A DNA stretch of 64,000 nucleotides from NCBI RefSeq assembly GCF_014650895.1, contig NZ_BMVV01000001.1, positions 124,001 to 188,000 on the forward strand, written 5' to 3'. The stretch's first letter is position 1; every line of letters starts with the position of its first letter. Position numbers and translations under genes: made by a program. The notes beneath the pieces are model-generated. The model was not told the DNA's origin, searched no databases, and worked only from the letters and a program-made list of their open reading frames with translations. The stretch comes from Streptomyces omiyaensis (GTDB lineage Bacteria; Actinomycetota; Actinomycetes; Streptomycetales; Streptomycetaceae). Below, one piece after another: positions 1 through 8,853 of this stretch.

Positions 1-1853
1 TGGGCATCAGGACCGTCGCCGTTTTCTCCGACGCCGACGCCGACGCCCTGCACGTGCGGGAGGCGGACGCGGCGGTACGGCTGCCGGGGGCCGCGCCCTC
101 GGAGACGTACCTGCGCGGGGACCTCGTCGTCGCGGCGGCGCTCGCCGCCGGCGCGGACGCGGTCCACCCCGGATACGGCTTCCTGTCGGAGAACGCCGGC
201 TTCGCGCGGGCCGTGACCGGCGCGGGCCTGCGCTGGATCGGCCCGCCGCCGGAGGCCATCGAGGCGATGGCGTCCAAGACCCGCGCCAAGGAGCTCCTGG
301 GCATCGCCCCGCTCACCGAGGTCACCGCCGGCGACCTGCCGGTGCTGGTGAAGGCGGCGGCGGGCGGCGGCGGGCGCGGCATGCGGATCGTCCGCGGGCT
401 CGGCGAGCTGGAGGAGGCGGTGAAGGCCGCCTCGGCGGAGGCGGAGAGCGCCTTCGGCGACGGCGAGGTCTTCGTCGAGCCGTACGTGGAGAACGGCCGG
501 CACGTCGAGGTGCAGGTCCTCGCCGACGCCCACGGCACGGTCTGGACCCTCGGCACCCGCGACTGCTCCCTCCAGCGCCGCCACCAGAAGGTGATCGAGG
601 AGGCCCCGGCGCCCGGCCTGCCGGACGCGCTCGTCGAGGAGCTGTACGCGCGTTCGGAGGCGGCGGCGAAGGCGGTCGGCTACGTCGGCGCGGGCACGGT
701 GGAGTTCCTGGTCGCGGACCTCCCCCGGCCCCTCGGCCCCGCTCCGGCAGGGGGGAGCCCGAAGGCGCACTTCCTGGAGATGAACACCCGTCTCCAGGTC
801 GAGCACCCGGTGACGGAGGAGGTGTACGGCGTCGACCTCGTCGCGCTCCAGATCGCCGTCGCCGAGGGCGCCCCGCTGCCGCCGGAGCCGCCCGCCGCCC
901 GGGGGCACGCGGTCGAGGCCCGGCTCTACGCGGAGGACCCGGCGGCCGGATGGGCCCCGCAGACGGGCCGGCTGCACGCCTTCGGGGTGTCCGGTGTCCG
1001 CGTCGACACCGGTTACGCCTCCGGGGACACCGTGCCGGTGCACTACGACGCCATGCTCGCCAAGGTCGTCGCCCACGCGCCGACCCGCGCCGAGGCGGTC
1101 CGCAAGCTCGCCCGCGCGCTGGAGCGGGCGGTCCTCCACGGGCCCGCCACCAACCGGGACCTCCTCGTCGCCTCGCTGCGGCACGCCGACTTCCGGGACG
1201 ACCGGCGCCTCGACACCGGCTTCTACGACCGGCACCTCGACGCCCTCGCCGCCCCGCCGGCCGGCGCCGGGCACGCGGCCGTCGCCGCCGCGCTGGCCGA
1301 CGCGGTCCGCAACTCCGGCCGTTTCGGCGGCGGCTGGCGCAACGTCCGCTCCGGCGACGAGACCAAGGCGTACGGGGAGCACGAGGTCCGCTACCGCCCC
1401 ACCCGGGACGGCGGCTTCGAGGTCCTCGCCCCCGAGGGGGTGCGGGTCCTCGGTGCCGCGCCCGACCGCGTCCGCCTCGAAGCCGACGGTGTGGTCAGGG
1501 ACTTCGAGGTGGCCTCGTACGGTCCCGGGGGCGCGGGCGTCGTCCACGTGGGCCCGCACCGGCTCGTCCCCCGCCCCCGCTTCACCGACCCGCGCGAGCA
1601 GACCCTCCCGGGCTCCCTGCTCGCGCCCATGCCCGGCACCGTCGTCCGGCTCGCGGACGGCCTCGCCGTCGGCGACCGGGTGGAGGCGGGGCAGCCCCTG
1701 CTCTGGCTGGAGGCCATGAAGATGGAGCACCGGGTCGTCGCCCCCGCCTCCGGCACGCTCACCGCGCTCCACGCCGCCCCCGGCCGCCAGGTCGAGGTCG
1801 GTGCCCTGCTCGCCGTCGTACAGACCGAAGCACAGGAGGACCAGACAGCATGA
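1..1853 (+). CDS. Acyl-CoA carboxylase alpha subunit (biotin carboxylase + BCCP), 5' end outside window
   Basis: Biotin-dependent alpha subunit of an acetyl/propionyl/methylcrotonyl-type carboxylase: it carboxylates biotin using ATP and bicarbonate for a separate carboxyltransferase beta subunit not present here. The frame is open leftward from base 3, so the real start lies outside the window and the GTG at 54 is internal. Visible motifs are the ATP-grasp loop VKAAAGGGGRGM (about 348-383), catalytic EMNTRLQVEHP (about 777-809) and the biotinyl motif EAMKME (1710-1727, the Lys carries biotin). The segment between SKTRAKEL and PVLVKA is shorter than usual, and about 14 residues are inserted just before EMNTRLQ (see 719-760). 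The TGA overlaps the next gene's ATG (ATGA), indicating translational coupling to an acyl-CoA dehydrogenase and hence a role in branched-chain acyl-CoA breakdown. The exact substrate is not readable from sequence. Confidence 0.93.
   Translation, partial: GIRTVAVFSDADADALHVREADAAVRLPGAAPSETYLRGDLVVAAALAAGADAVHPGYGFLSENAGFARAVTGAGLRWIGPPPEAIEAMASKTRAKELLGIAPLTEVTAGDLPVLVKAAAGGGGRGMRIVRGLGELEEAVKAASAEAESAFGDGEVFVEPYVENGRHVEVQVLADAHGTVWTLGTRDCSLQRRHQKVIEEAPAPGLPDALVEELYARSEAAAKAVGYVGAGTVEFLVADLPRPLGPAPAGGSPKAHFLEMNTRLQVEHPVTEEVYGVDLVALQIAVAEGAPLPPEPPAARGHAVEARLYAEDPAAGWAPQTGRLHAFGVSGVRVDTGYASGDTVPVHYDAMLAKVVAHAPTRAEAVRKLARALERAVLHGPATNRDLLVASLRHADFRDDRRLDTGFYDRHLDALAAPPAGAGHAAVAAALADAVRNSGRFGGGWRNVRSGDETKAYGEHEVRYRPTRDGGFEVLAPEGVRVLGAAPDRVRLEADGVVRDFEVASYGPGGAGVVHVGPHRLVPRPRFTDPREQTLPGSLLAPMPGTVVRLADGLAVGDRVEAGQPLLWLEAMKMEHRVVAPASGTLTALHAAPGRQVEVGALLAVVQTEAQEDQTA
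719..760. repeat. GC-rich inverted-repeat mini-element inserted in frame in the carboxylase gene
   Basis: A 42-bp block with near-complementary ends (CTCCCCCGGCC at about 720-730 against GGCAGGGGGGAG at about 747-758) sits inside the carboxylase reading frame and encodes a Pro/Gly-rich stretch (LPRPLGPAPAGGSPK). Homologous biotin carboxylases normally run from VEFL(V/L) straight through a short loop into FLEMNTRLQ, so the block looks like an in-frame insertion whose length is a multiple of three. Small CTCCCCC...GGGGGAG palindromes of this kind are common in Streptomyces genomes, and a similar hairpin lies at 15473-15490. Confidence 0.5.
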
Positions 1854-2983
1854 GCACCGACATCGAGCCCCGAGAGCACACCGAGCTGCGGGCCGCCGTC
1901 TCCGCGCTGGGCCGCCGCCACGGGCCCGGTTTCGACCGGGCGGCCCTGTGGGCGGAGGCCGGCAAGCTCGGCTACCTGGGCGTGAACCTGCCGGAGGAGT
2001 ACGGCGGCGGGGGCGGCGGCATGGCCGAGCTGTCCATCGTCCTGGAGGAGGCCGGCGCCGCGGGGGCGCCGCTGCTGATGATGGTGGTGTCGCCGGCGAT
2101 CTGCGGCACGGTCATCTCCCGCTTCGGCACCGACGCGCAGAAGGAGGCGTGGCTCCCCGGCCTCGCCGACGGCTCGCGCACGATGGCCTTCGGCATCACC
2201 GAACCGGACGCGGGCTCCAACTCGCACCGCATCACCACCACCGCCACCCGCACCGAGGACGGCTGGGTCCTCGACGGGCGGAAGGTCTTCGTGTCGGGCG
2301 TCGACATCGCCGACGCGACGCTGATCGTCGGCCGCACCTCCGACGCCCGCACCGGCAGCCTCAAGGCGTGCCTCTTCATCGTCCCGCGCGACACCCCCGG
2401 CTTCGGGCGGCGTCACATCGAGATGGAACTCGACGCGGACGAGAAGCAGTTCGAGCTCACCCTCGACGAGGTGCACCTGCCCGCGGACGCCCTGGTCGGC
2501 GACGAGGACGCGGGCCTGCTCCAGCTCTTCGCGGGCCTCAACCCCGAGCGGATCATGACGGCCGCCTTCGCGATCGGCATGGGCCGCTACGCCCTCGGCC
2601 GGGCGGTCGCCTACGCCAAGGAGCGGCAGGTCTGGAAGGCCCCCATCGGCGCCCACCAGGCCATCGCCCACCCGCTCGCCCAGTCCCACATCGAGCTCGA
2701 ACTCGCCCGCCTGATGATGCAGAAGGCGGCGAAGCTGTACGACGCGGGCGACGACGCCGGCGCGGGGGAGGCCGCCAACATGGCCAAGTACGCGGCGGCC
2801 GAGGCGTGCGTGAAGGCGGTCGACGCGGCCGTCCACACCCTCGGCGGCAACGGCCTCACCAAGGAGTTCGGCCTCGCCCGCCTGGTGACCGCCTCCCGGG
2901 TGGCGCGGATCGCCCCGGTCAGCCGGGAGATGATCCTGAACTTCGTCTCGGCCCACACCCTGGGGCTGCCCAAGTCGTACTGA
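1850..2983 (+). CDS. Acyl-CoA dehydrogenase
   Basis: FAD-dependent acyl-CoA dehydrogenase of 377 residues, the usual length, oxidising an acyl-CoA to the 2-enoyl-CoA with electrons passed to ETF. The middle domain shows FGITEPDAGSNSH (FAD/substrate region) and the C-terminal helical domain contains IGAHQAIAHPLAQ and HTLGGNGLTKEFGLARL. The start is the ATG at 1850, which overlaps the carboxylase stop (ATGA); longer upstream extensions in this frame are shadow sequence. Pairing with a biotin carboxylase subunit suggests work on branched-chain (for example isovaleryl-type) or terpenoid acyl-CoAs, but no HMG-CoA lyase is adjacent, so leucine degradation is only one possibility. A strong hairpin terminator follows at 3003-3034. 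Confidence 0.92.
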   Translation: MSTDIEPREHTELRAAVSALGRRHGPGFDRAALWAEAGKLGYLGVNLPEEYGGGGGGMAELSIVLEEAGAAGAPLLMMVVSPAICGTVISRFGTDAQKEAWLPGLADGSRTMAFGITEPDAGSNSHRITTTATRTEDGWVLDGRKVFVSGVDIADATLIVGRTSDARTGSLKACLFIVPRDTPGFGRRHIEMELDADEKQFELTLDEVHLPADALVGDEDAGLLQLFAGLNPERIMTAAFAIGMGRYALGRAVAYAKERQVWKAPIGAHQAIAHPLAQSHIELELARLMMQKAAKLYDAGDDAGAGEAANMAKYAAAEACVKAVDAAVHTLGGNGLTKEFGLARLVTASRVARIAPVSREMILNFVSAHTLGLPKSY

Positions 2984-3002
2984 GTCCGGGGCTCCGGCCG
3001 GT

Positions 3003-3034
3003 CCCGCCCGCGCCTCCCGGAGGGCGCGGGCGGG
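3003..3034 (+). terminator. Intrinsic-type hairpin after acyl-CoA dehydrogenase
   Basis: Perfect 12-bp stem CCCGCCCGCGCC (3003-3014) / GGCGCGGGCGGG (3023-3034) with an 8-nt loop, starting 20 nt after the stop codon. There is no U-tract, as is common for Streptomyces terminators. It separates the fatty-acid operon from the excalibur gene. Confidence 0.7.
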
Positions 3035-3140
3035 CCGGTCCCCGCCGACCCCTTACCGGTGGTGAAGACCGTGTGTACGATCCACGCTTCACGGCACCCC
3101 GCTCGGTGCCGTCGACTTCTTCACGCCCCAGGAGCCGCGC

Positions 3141-3791
3141 GTGCACCCGCAGACGAATCCGTACCGGCCCGCCCCGGCGTGGCGTCCCCCGCGCCGCTGG
3201 TGGCAGCACCCGGCCGTGATCATCACGCTCCTCGTGGTCTTCCCGCCCGCGGGCATCGTCCTGGCCTGGCTCGGCCACTGGACCACCCGCACCAAGACCG
3301 TGGCGACGGTCCTGTCCGCCCTGTGGTTCGTCTACGTGCTGGTGAGCGACCCGGCGAAGGCCCCGGACGCCGGCGACCCGAAGCCCGCCGTGACGGCGAC
3401 CGCGACGGCGACCCCGACGCCCGAGCCCACCACCGAGAGCCCCGCGCCCGCCCCGGAGCCCACGACCGGGACCCCGACCACGCCCGCCCCGGAGCCGGCC
3501 ACCGGGGCCCCGGCCACGCCCGCGGTCACCGAGGCCCCGACCACCGACGCCCCGGACCCCGTCCCCACCACCGCGGAGCCCCGGCCCAAGCCGAAGCCGC
3601 CGGCCCCGACGACCCGTCCCGCCGAGACCGCCGAGCCGGAGCCGGAGCCCACCGAGGACGCGGGCTCGTCCGTGTACTACGAGAACTGCACCGCCGTCCG
3701 CGCGGCCGGCGCCGCCCCCATCCGCGCCGGCGACCCCGGCTACAGCCGCAAGCTCGACCGTGACGGCGACGGCGTCGCCTGCGAGAACTGA
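3141..3791 (+). CDS. Membrane-anchored excalibur-domain protein
   Basis: Protein of 216 residues. The first ~70 residues contain two hydrophobic segments (around 30-50 and 58-75), then a Pro/Thr/Ala-rich linker of about 100 residues, and a C-terminal excalibur domain: a Cys, a GDPGYSRKLDRDGDGVACEN-like end with the DRDGDGVAC calcium-binding loop and the paired cysteines typical of the family. Excalibur domains bind calcium and occur in surface or secreted proteins, so an extracytoplasmic C-terminus is likely. GTG start at 3141 with AGGAG at 3130-3134. The target or enzyme activity is unknown; no nuclease domain is attached here. It stands alone between a terminator and a convergent gene. Confidence 0.82.
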   Translation: MHPQTNPYRPAPAWRPPRRWWQHPAVIITLLVVFPPAGIVLAWLGHWTTRTKTVATVLSALWFVYVLVSDPAKAPDAGDPKPAVTATATATPTPEPTTESPAPAPEPTTGTPTTPAPEPATGAPATPAVTEAPTTDAPDPVPTTAEPRPKPKPPAPTTRPAETAEPEPEPTEDAGSSVYYENCTAVRAAGAAPIRAGDPGYSRKLDRDGDGVACEN

Positions 3792-3813
3792 CCGGTCCGG
3801 CCCCGCGGCCGGG

Positions 3814-4659
3814 TCAGGGGTGCCACACCCCCGTCCCGGCCGCTGACCTGGCGTAGTCGGCGAAGTCGCGGGGCTCGCGCCCGAGGGCCCGCCGCACCCC
3901 GTCCTCGACCTGCCCGAAGCGGCTGTCGGCGATCCAGCCGAAGAGCAGGTTCAGGAGCGCGGTGAACTCGTCCGGCACCCCGGCCGCCGCCGCCCGGTCC
4001 GCGAACTCGGCGGGGGAGTCGGCGCGGTAGGAGATCTCGCGGCCGGTGGCGCGGGCCAGCTCCTCCGCCACCTGGGCCAGGGAGAGCGACCGCGGCCCGG
4101 TGAGGGGGTACTCCGCCCCGGCGTGGCCGTCCTCGGTGAGGGCGGCCACCGCCACGTCGGCGATGTCGTCGGCGTCGACGAAGGGCTCGACGCCCCGGCC
4201 GGCCGCCCACGCCACCTCGCCGCGGAGGACCTGGCCGCGGAAGAACGCGTCCTCGCTGAAGTTCTGCGCGAACCAGGCCGGCTTGAGGAGCGTCCAGGCG
4301 GTGCCCGACTCGCGCACGGCCCGCTCGCAGGGCAGCTTCTCCTCGCCCTCCCGCGCCGCCCAGTCGTGGTGGGAGAGCAGGACGAGCCGCTCGGCGCCCC
4401 GGGCCGCGGCGAGCTTCGCGAACTCCCGCATCAGCTCACCGGCGTCGGCGGTCATCGAGTCGACGAGATAGGCCGCCCCGACGCCGTCGAGGACGGGTTC
4501 CCAGGTGTTCGGGTCGTTCCAGTCGAAACGGGCCGGGCCCGTGCGGGAGGCGATGCGGACGTGGTGCCCGCGCTGCCGCAGGCGGGCGACGACGCGGCGG
4601 CCGGTCTTGCCGGTGCCGCCGAGGACCAGGAGGGGCTTCGAGGGAGTGCTGTGCGTCAT
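3814..4659 (-). CDS. NmrA-like NAD(P)-binding oxidoreductase
   Basis: Atypical short-chain dehydrogenase/NmrA-like protein of 281 residues. The N-terminus holds the nucleotide-binding glycine motif LVLGGTGKTGRRVV, and the body resembles NAD(P)H-binding quinone-reductase-like or redox-sensing proteins (SHHDWA, LLKPAWFAQNFSED, FVDADDIADVAV). No classical Tyr-x3-Lys active site is evident, so it may bind dinucleotide as a sensor rather than catalyse. I chose the ATG at 4659; a TTG four codons upstream (4671) is weaker. It is divergent from an AraC-family gene across 153 bp, an arrangement in which the activator often controls the oxidoreductase. Substrate unknown. Confidence 0.8.
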   Translation of the reverse strand: MTHSTPSKPLLVLGGTGKTGRRVVARLRQRGHHVRIASRTGPARFDWNDPNTWEPVLDGVGAAYLVDSMTADAGELMREFAKLAAARGAERLVLLSHHDWAAREGEEKLPCERAVRESGTAWTLLKPAWFAQNFSEDAFFRGQVLRGEVAWAAGRGVEPFVDADDIADVAVAALTEDGHAGAEYPLTGPRSLSLAQVAEELARATGREISYRADSPAEFADRAAAAGVPDEFTALLNLLFGWIADSRFGQVEDGVRRALGREPRDFADYARSAAGTGVWHP

Positions 4660-4812
4660 GCGGCCAGTCAAACCGGGGACGGGTGAGCGCCGGAATGGCC
4701 CGGACGCTCACCCGCATACGCGGCCGTCTCGCCCCGTGCCGCACCCCCTCGTCCCGTGCCCTCGCGTCCCTGCGCCCCGCGCTCCCGCCTCCCTCTGCCT
4801 AGACTCGCCGGC

Positions 4813-5751
4813 ATGGACCCGCTCACCAGTCTCCTGAACGAAGTCCGTTCCTGCGGTGCCCTGTTCGGCCGGAACCTGCTGGAGCCCCCGTGGTCCGTCC
4901 GGTTCGCCGACCGCGGGGCGCTGACGCTCGTGACCCTGCTGAGCGGCGACGGGTGGATCCTGCCCGACGGGGACGCCGCGCCGGTCCGGATCGGGCCGGG
5001 GGACGTGGCGATCGTGACGGGGCCGGAGCCCTTCTCGATCGCCGACGACACCGGCGCGGCCGCCCCGCCGCTCTTCGTGGTGCACCCCGACCGCTGCACG
5101 ACGGCCGACGGCAGGGACATCGGCGAGGACGTGATCCTGGGCCTGCGGACCTGCGGCAACTGCGAGGACGGCCGGACCGTCCTGCTCACCGCCTCCTACC
5201 AGGCCACCGGCCGGGTCTCCGAACGGCTGCTCGGCGCGCTGCCCCGCGTCCTCCTCGTCCCGCACGACGCCCCCGACCCGGTCCTGGAGCTGGCGGCGGT
5301 GGAGACCGGCCGTGACGCGCCCGGCCAGCAGGCCGTCCTCGACCGCCTCCTCGACCTGCTGCTCCTGTCGACCCTGCGGGAGTGGTTCGCCCGTCCGGAG
5401 GCCGGCCCGGCCGGCTGGCACCGGGCGCTGGGCGACCCCGTGGCGGGCCGCGCCCTCCGGCTGATCCACGACCGGCCCGAGCACCCGTGGACGGTGGAGG
5501 CGCTGGCGGCGGAGGCGGGGGTCTCGCGGGCGACGCTCGCCCGCCGGTTCACCGCCCTGGTGGGCCGGCCCCCGATGGCGTACCTCACCGACTGGCGGCT
5601 GGCGGTGGCGGCCGACCTGCTGGCGCGCACCGACGCGACGGTCGCGTCGATCGCCCGCCGGGTGGGCTACACCCCGTTCGCCCTGAGCGCCGCCCTCAAG
5701 CGGGTCCACGACACCCGGCCGGCGGCGCTGAGGGCGGCGCGCCCCCGATGA
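4813..5751 (+). CDS. AraC-family transcriptional regulator with cupin-type N-terminal domain
   Basis: Regulator of 312 residues. Residues ~1-180 form an AraC-binding-type (cupin_6-like) sensing region (PWSVRF, LPDGDAAPVRIGPGDVA), and residues ~215-312 hold two helix-turn-helix motifs: WTVEALAAEAGVSRATLARR and ATVASIARRVGYTPFALSAA. The ATG at 4813 begins the family-typical MDPLTSLL; an upstream in-frame ATG at 4756 lies in what should be promoter DNA. It is divergent from the NmrA-like oxidoreductase, its most likely target. Effector unknown. Confidence 0.85.
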   Translation: MDPLTSLLNEVRSCGALFGRNLLEPPWSVRFADRGALTLVTLLSGDGWILPDGDAAPVRIGPGDVAIVTGPEPFSIADDTGAAAPPLFVVHPDRCTTADGRDIGEDVILGLRTCGNCEDGRTVLLTASYQATGRVSERLLGALPRVLLVPHDAPDPVLELAAVETGRDAPGQQAVLDRLLDLLLLSTLREWFARPEAGPAGWHRALGDPVAGRALRLIHDRPEHPWTVEALAAEAGVSRATLARRFTALVGRPPMAYLTDWRLAVAADLLARTDATVASIARRVGYTPFALSAALKRVHDTRPAALRAARPR

Positions 5752-5860
5752 ACCATGCAGGCGTGCTTGATTGTTTTACGGGTGGCTGACAGGGTCTCCC
5801 CAAGCAGTGCCCGCACGAGCGATCCTGGCGACCACCTTCCACCTCTCCAGGGGGCCACGC

Positions 5861-7438
5861 ATGGTGTTCCACAGCGAGTACGAGCCGGTTTCCACCCTGT
5901 CCCTCCCCATCCACGACGCCGTCCTCGGCGGGGCCGCCGCCTTCGGGGACGCGCCCGCGCTGGTCGACGGGGCGGGGGAGCTGTCGCTCTCGTACGCGCA
6001 GGTGGACGCCTTCCACCGGCGGGTCGCCGCGGGCCTCGCGGAGACGGGCGTGCGGCAGGGGGACGTGCTCGCCCTGCACAGCCCCAACACGGTGCTCTTC
6101 CCCATCGCCTTCTACGCCGCCACCCGCGCCGGCGCCTCCGTCACCACCGTCCACCCGCTCGCCACGCCCGAGGAGTTCGCCAAGCAGCTCCGGGACTCGG
6201 CCGCGCGCTGGATCGTCACCGTCTCGCCGCTGCTGCCCGCCGCCCGGGCCGCCGCCGAACTCGCGGGCGGGATCGAGGAGATCTTCGTCTGCGACGCGGC
6301 GCCGGAGGGCGAGGGCGTCCGGTCGCTCCAGGCGTTCCTCGGCTCCACGGCCCCCGAGCCGGAGCTCGCCCTCGACCCCGCCGAGGACGTCGCCGCCCTC
6401 CCGTACTCCTCCGGCACCACCGGCGTCCCCAAGGGCGTGATGCTCACCCACGCCTCCATCGCGACCAACCTGGCGCAGCTGGAGCCCTTCATCCCGATGG
6501 GCCCGGGCGACCGCATCCTGGCGGTGCTGCCCTTCTTCCACATCTACGGCCTCACGGCCCTGATGAACGCGCCGCTCCGCAAGGGCGCCACCGTCGTCGT
6601 CCTCCCACGCTTCGAGCTCGACACCTTCCTCGGCGCGATCCAGAAGCACCGCATCAACGGCCTGTACGTGGCCCCGCCGATCGTGCTCGCCCTCGCCAAG
6701 CACCCGGCGGTCGCCGACTACGACCTGTCCTCGCTGGAGTACATCGTCAGCGCCGCCGCCCCGCTCGACGCGGCGCTCGCCGAGGCGTGCTCGGCCCGGC
6801 TGGGGCTCCCGCCGGTCCGGCAGGCGTACGGCATGACCGAGCTCTCCCCGGGCACCCACGTCACCCCGCTCACCGCGCAGAACCCGCCGCCCGGCACCGT
6901 CGGCAAGCTGCTGCCCTCCACCGAGCTGCGGATCCTCTCCCTCGACGACCCGTCGAAGGACGCCGCCGCGGGCGAGGACGGCGAGATCGCCATCCGCGGC
7001 CCGCAGGTCATGAAGGGCTACCTCGGCCGGCCCGACGCCACCGCCGCCATGATCGACGCGGACGGCTGGGTGCACACCGGCGACATCGGGAGGGTCGACG
7101 CCGACGGCTGGCTGTACGTCGTCGACCGGGTGAAGGAGCTCATCAAGTACAAGGGCTTCCAGGTGGCCCCGGCCGAGCTGGAGGCCCTGCTCCTCACCCA
7201 CGAGGGCGTCGCCGACGCCGCCGTCATCGGGGTGACGGACGCCGAGGGGACCGAGATGCCGAAGGCCTTCGTGGTGCGCCAGCCGTCCGCGCCCGGGCTC
7301 ACCGCCGAGGAGGTCATGGCCCACGTGGCCGCCCGGGTCTCCCCCTACAAGAAGGTCCGGGCCGTCGAGTTCGTCGACGCGGTGCCCCGGGCCGCCTCCG
7401 GAAAGATCCTGCGCCGAGAGCTGAGGGACCGCCCATGA
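5861..7438 (+). CDS. 4-coumarate-CoA-ligase-like acyl-CoA synthetase
   Basis: Adenylate-forming ligase of 525 residues that activates a carboxylic acid with ATP and CoA. Signature elements in order: YSSGTTGVPKGVMLTH (AMP binding, about residue 185), YGMTELSPGTH, GEIAIRGPQVMKGYL, WVHTGDIG, and the C-terminal KELIKYKGFQVAPAELE with catalytic Lys in ASGKILRREL. It resembles 4-coumarate or medium-chain acyl ligases, but the acid substrate cannot be set. ATG at 5861 follows CAGGGGG at 5848-5854; upstream in-frame codons are rejected for lack of a ribosome site. First gene of a tight operon with an enoyl-CoA hydratase (4-nt overlap) and a TetR repressor. Confidence 0.9.
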   Translation: MVFHSEYEPVSTLSLPIHDAVLGGAAAFGDAPALVDGAGELSLSYAQVDAFHRRVAAGLAETGVRQGDVLALHSPNTVLFPIAFYAATRAGASVTTVHPLATPEEFAKQLRDSAARWIVTVSPLLPAARAAAELAGGIEEIFVCDAAPEGEGVRSLQAFLGSTAPEPELALDPAEDVAALPYSSGTTGVPKGVMLTHASIATNLAQLEPFIPMGPGDRILAVLPFFHIYGLTALMNAPLRKGATVVVLPRFELDTFLGAIQKHRINGLYVAPPIVLALAKHPAVADYDLSSLEYIVSAAAPLDAALAEACSARLGLPPVRQAYGMTELSPGTHVTPLTAQNPPPGTVGKLLPSTELRILSLDDPSKDAAAGEDGEIAIRGPQVMKGYLGRPDATAAMIDADGWVHTGDIGRVDADGWLYVVDRVKELIKYKGFQVAPAELEALLLTHEGVADAAVIGVTDAEGTEMPKAFVVRQPSAPGLTAEEVMAHVAARVSPYKKVRAVEFVDAVPRAASGKILRRELRDRP

Positions 7439-8163
7439 CCCTGATCGCCGTCACCGAGGAGCGGGGGATCACCACCCTCGCCCTCGACTCCCCCGACACC
7501 CGCAACGCCCTCTCGGCGGCGCTCGTCTCCGAGCTCGGCGAGGCGCTGGCCGCCGCGGGGAAGGACCCGGCCGTCCGGGCGGTGGTCCTCACCCACACCG
7601 GCTCCACCTTCAGCGCCGGCGCCGACCTGAAGGCGCCGCCGAGCCCGTACGCCTTCGTCGACCTGCTCCGGCAGGTCGTGGAGCTGCCGAAGCCGGTCGT
7701 CGGGCACGTCACGGCCGGCGGCCGGGCCCGCGCGGGCGGCCTCGGACTGCTGGGCGCCTGCGACGTCGTGGTGGCGGGGGAGGGGGCGGACTTCGCGCTC
7801 ACGGAGGTGCGCATCGGGGTGGCGCCGGCGGTGATCTCGCTGACCCTGCTGCCGAGGCTGGAGCCGCGCGCGGCCGCCCGGTACTTCCTCACGGGCGAGC
7901 GCTTCGGCGTCCCGGCGGCGCGGGCGATGGGCCTCGTCACGGCCGGCGACGACGAGCTCGGGGCGATCCTCGACGGCCTGCGGGCGGGCTCGCCGCAGGG
8001 GTTGCGCGAGTCGAAGAGGCTGGTCACCGCTAGAGTCCTGGAGACCTTCGAGCGCGACGCGGAGGAGCTCGTGCAGCGCTCCGCCACGCTCTTCGCCTCC
8101 GCCGAGGCGCGCGAGGGCATGACGGCCTTCCTCGAACGACGGGACCCCGAATGGCGGCTGTGA
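7435..8163 (+). CDS. Enoyl-CoA hydratase/isomerase family protein
   Basis: Crotonase-fold protein of 242 residues. The oxyanion-hole region SAGADLK and the second glycine-rich loop (ARAGGLGLLGACDVV) are visible, as is LTEVRIGVAPA. The usual catalytic Glu positions around the second loop and ALTEVRIG are partly retained, so hydratase activity is plausible but not proven. The ATG at 7435 overlaps the ligase stop (ATGA) and its own stop overlaps the TetR gene by 13 nt, so ligase, hydratase and regulator form one transcription and translation unit. Likely acts on the CoA ester made by the ligase. Confidence 0.88.
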   Translation: MTLIAVTEERGITTLALDSPDTRNALSAALVSELGEALAAAGKDPAVRAVVLTHTGSTFSAGADLKAPPSPYAFVDLLRQVVELPKPVVGHVTAGGRARAGGLGLLGACDVVVAGEGADFALTEVRIGVAPAVISLTLLPRLEPRAAARYFLTGERFGVPAARAMGLVTAGDDELGAILDGLRAGSPQGLRESKRLVTARVLETFERDAEELVQRSATLFASAEAREGMTAFLERRDPEWRL

Positions 8164-8768
8164 CCGCGCACCGGCAGGACGGGCGTCCGGCCCCCGACCG
8201 CAGCCCCAAGCAGGACCGGAGCCGGGCCACCCGGCAGCGGCTCCTGGAGGCCGCCGTGGCCTGTCTGGCCGAGTTCGGCTGGGCGGGGTCCACGGTGGCG
8301 GCGGTCGCGGAGCGGGCGGGGGTGTCGCGGGGCGCGGCGCAGCACCACTTCCCGACCCGGGAGGACCTGTTCACGGCGGCGGTCGAGTACGTGGCGGAGG
8401 AGCGCTCGCAGGCGCTGCGGGCGCTGCCCACCGACGACCGTGCGCAGACCGTCGCCGCGCTCGTGGGGCTCTTCACCGGGCCGCTCTTCCGGGCCGCCCT
8501 CCAGTTGTGGGTGGCGGCCTCGAACGAGGAGCAGCTCCGGGCCCGGGTGACCGAGCTGGAGGCCCGGGTGGGCCGGGAGTCGCACCGGATCGCCGTCGAG
8601 CTGCTCGGCGCGGACGAGTCGCGGCCGGGGGTGCGGGAGACCGTGCAGGGGCTGCTCGACATGGCCCGGGGGCTCGGTCTCGCGACCCTGCTGACCGACG
8701 ATACGGCCCGGCGCGACCGGGTGGTCGCGCAGTGGGCCCGGCTGATCGACGAGGCGCTGGCGGCGTAG
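8151..8768 (+). CDS. TetR-family transcriptional regulator
   Basis: Regulator of 205 residues with the N-terminal TetR helix-turn-helix at about residues 25-75 (TRQRLLEAAVACLAEFGW, STVAAVAERAGVSRGAAQHHF) and a helical ligand-binding C-terminal part. The annotated ATG at 8151 lies inside the hydratase gene; a GTG at 8160 overlapping the TGA (GTGA) is an equally good start and fits the coupling used by its neighbours. As the last gene of a ligase/hydratase operon it most likely represses that operon in response to an acyl-CoA or acid. The CTGACG-N3-CGTCAG palindromes found after 45 kb are absent upstream of this operon, so there is no support for it being their regulator. Confidence 0.88.
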   Translation: MAAVTAHRQDGRPAPDRSPKQDRSRATRQRLLEAAVACLAEFGWAGSTVAAVAERAGVSRGAAQHHFPTREDLFTAAVEYVAEERSQALRALPTDDRAQTVAALVGLFTGPLFRAALQLWVAASNEEQLRARVTELEARVGRESHRIAVELLGADESRPGVRETVQGLLDMARGLGLATLLTDDTARRDRVVAQWARLIDEALAA

Positions 8769-8853
8769 CCCCCCGTCCCGCTCCCGTCGTCCGTCCCGCC
8801 CCGCCGGTCGTCCCGCCGGTCGTCCCGCCGGCCCCGTCCCGCCGGCCGCTCCG

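Noticed and set aside
8151..8768. TetR protein as regulator of the CTGACG regulon
   Set aside because: No copy of the palindrome occurs near its own operon, where autoregulation would be expected, and it is about 37 kb from the nearest site.
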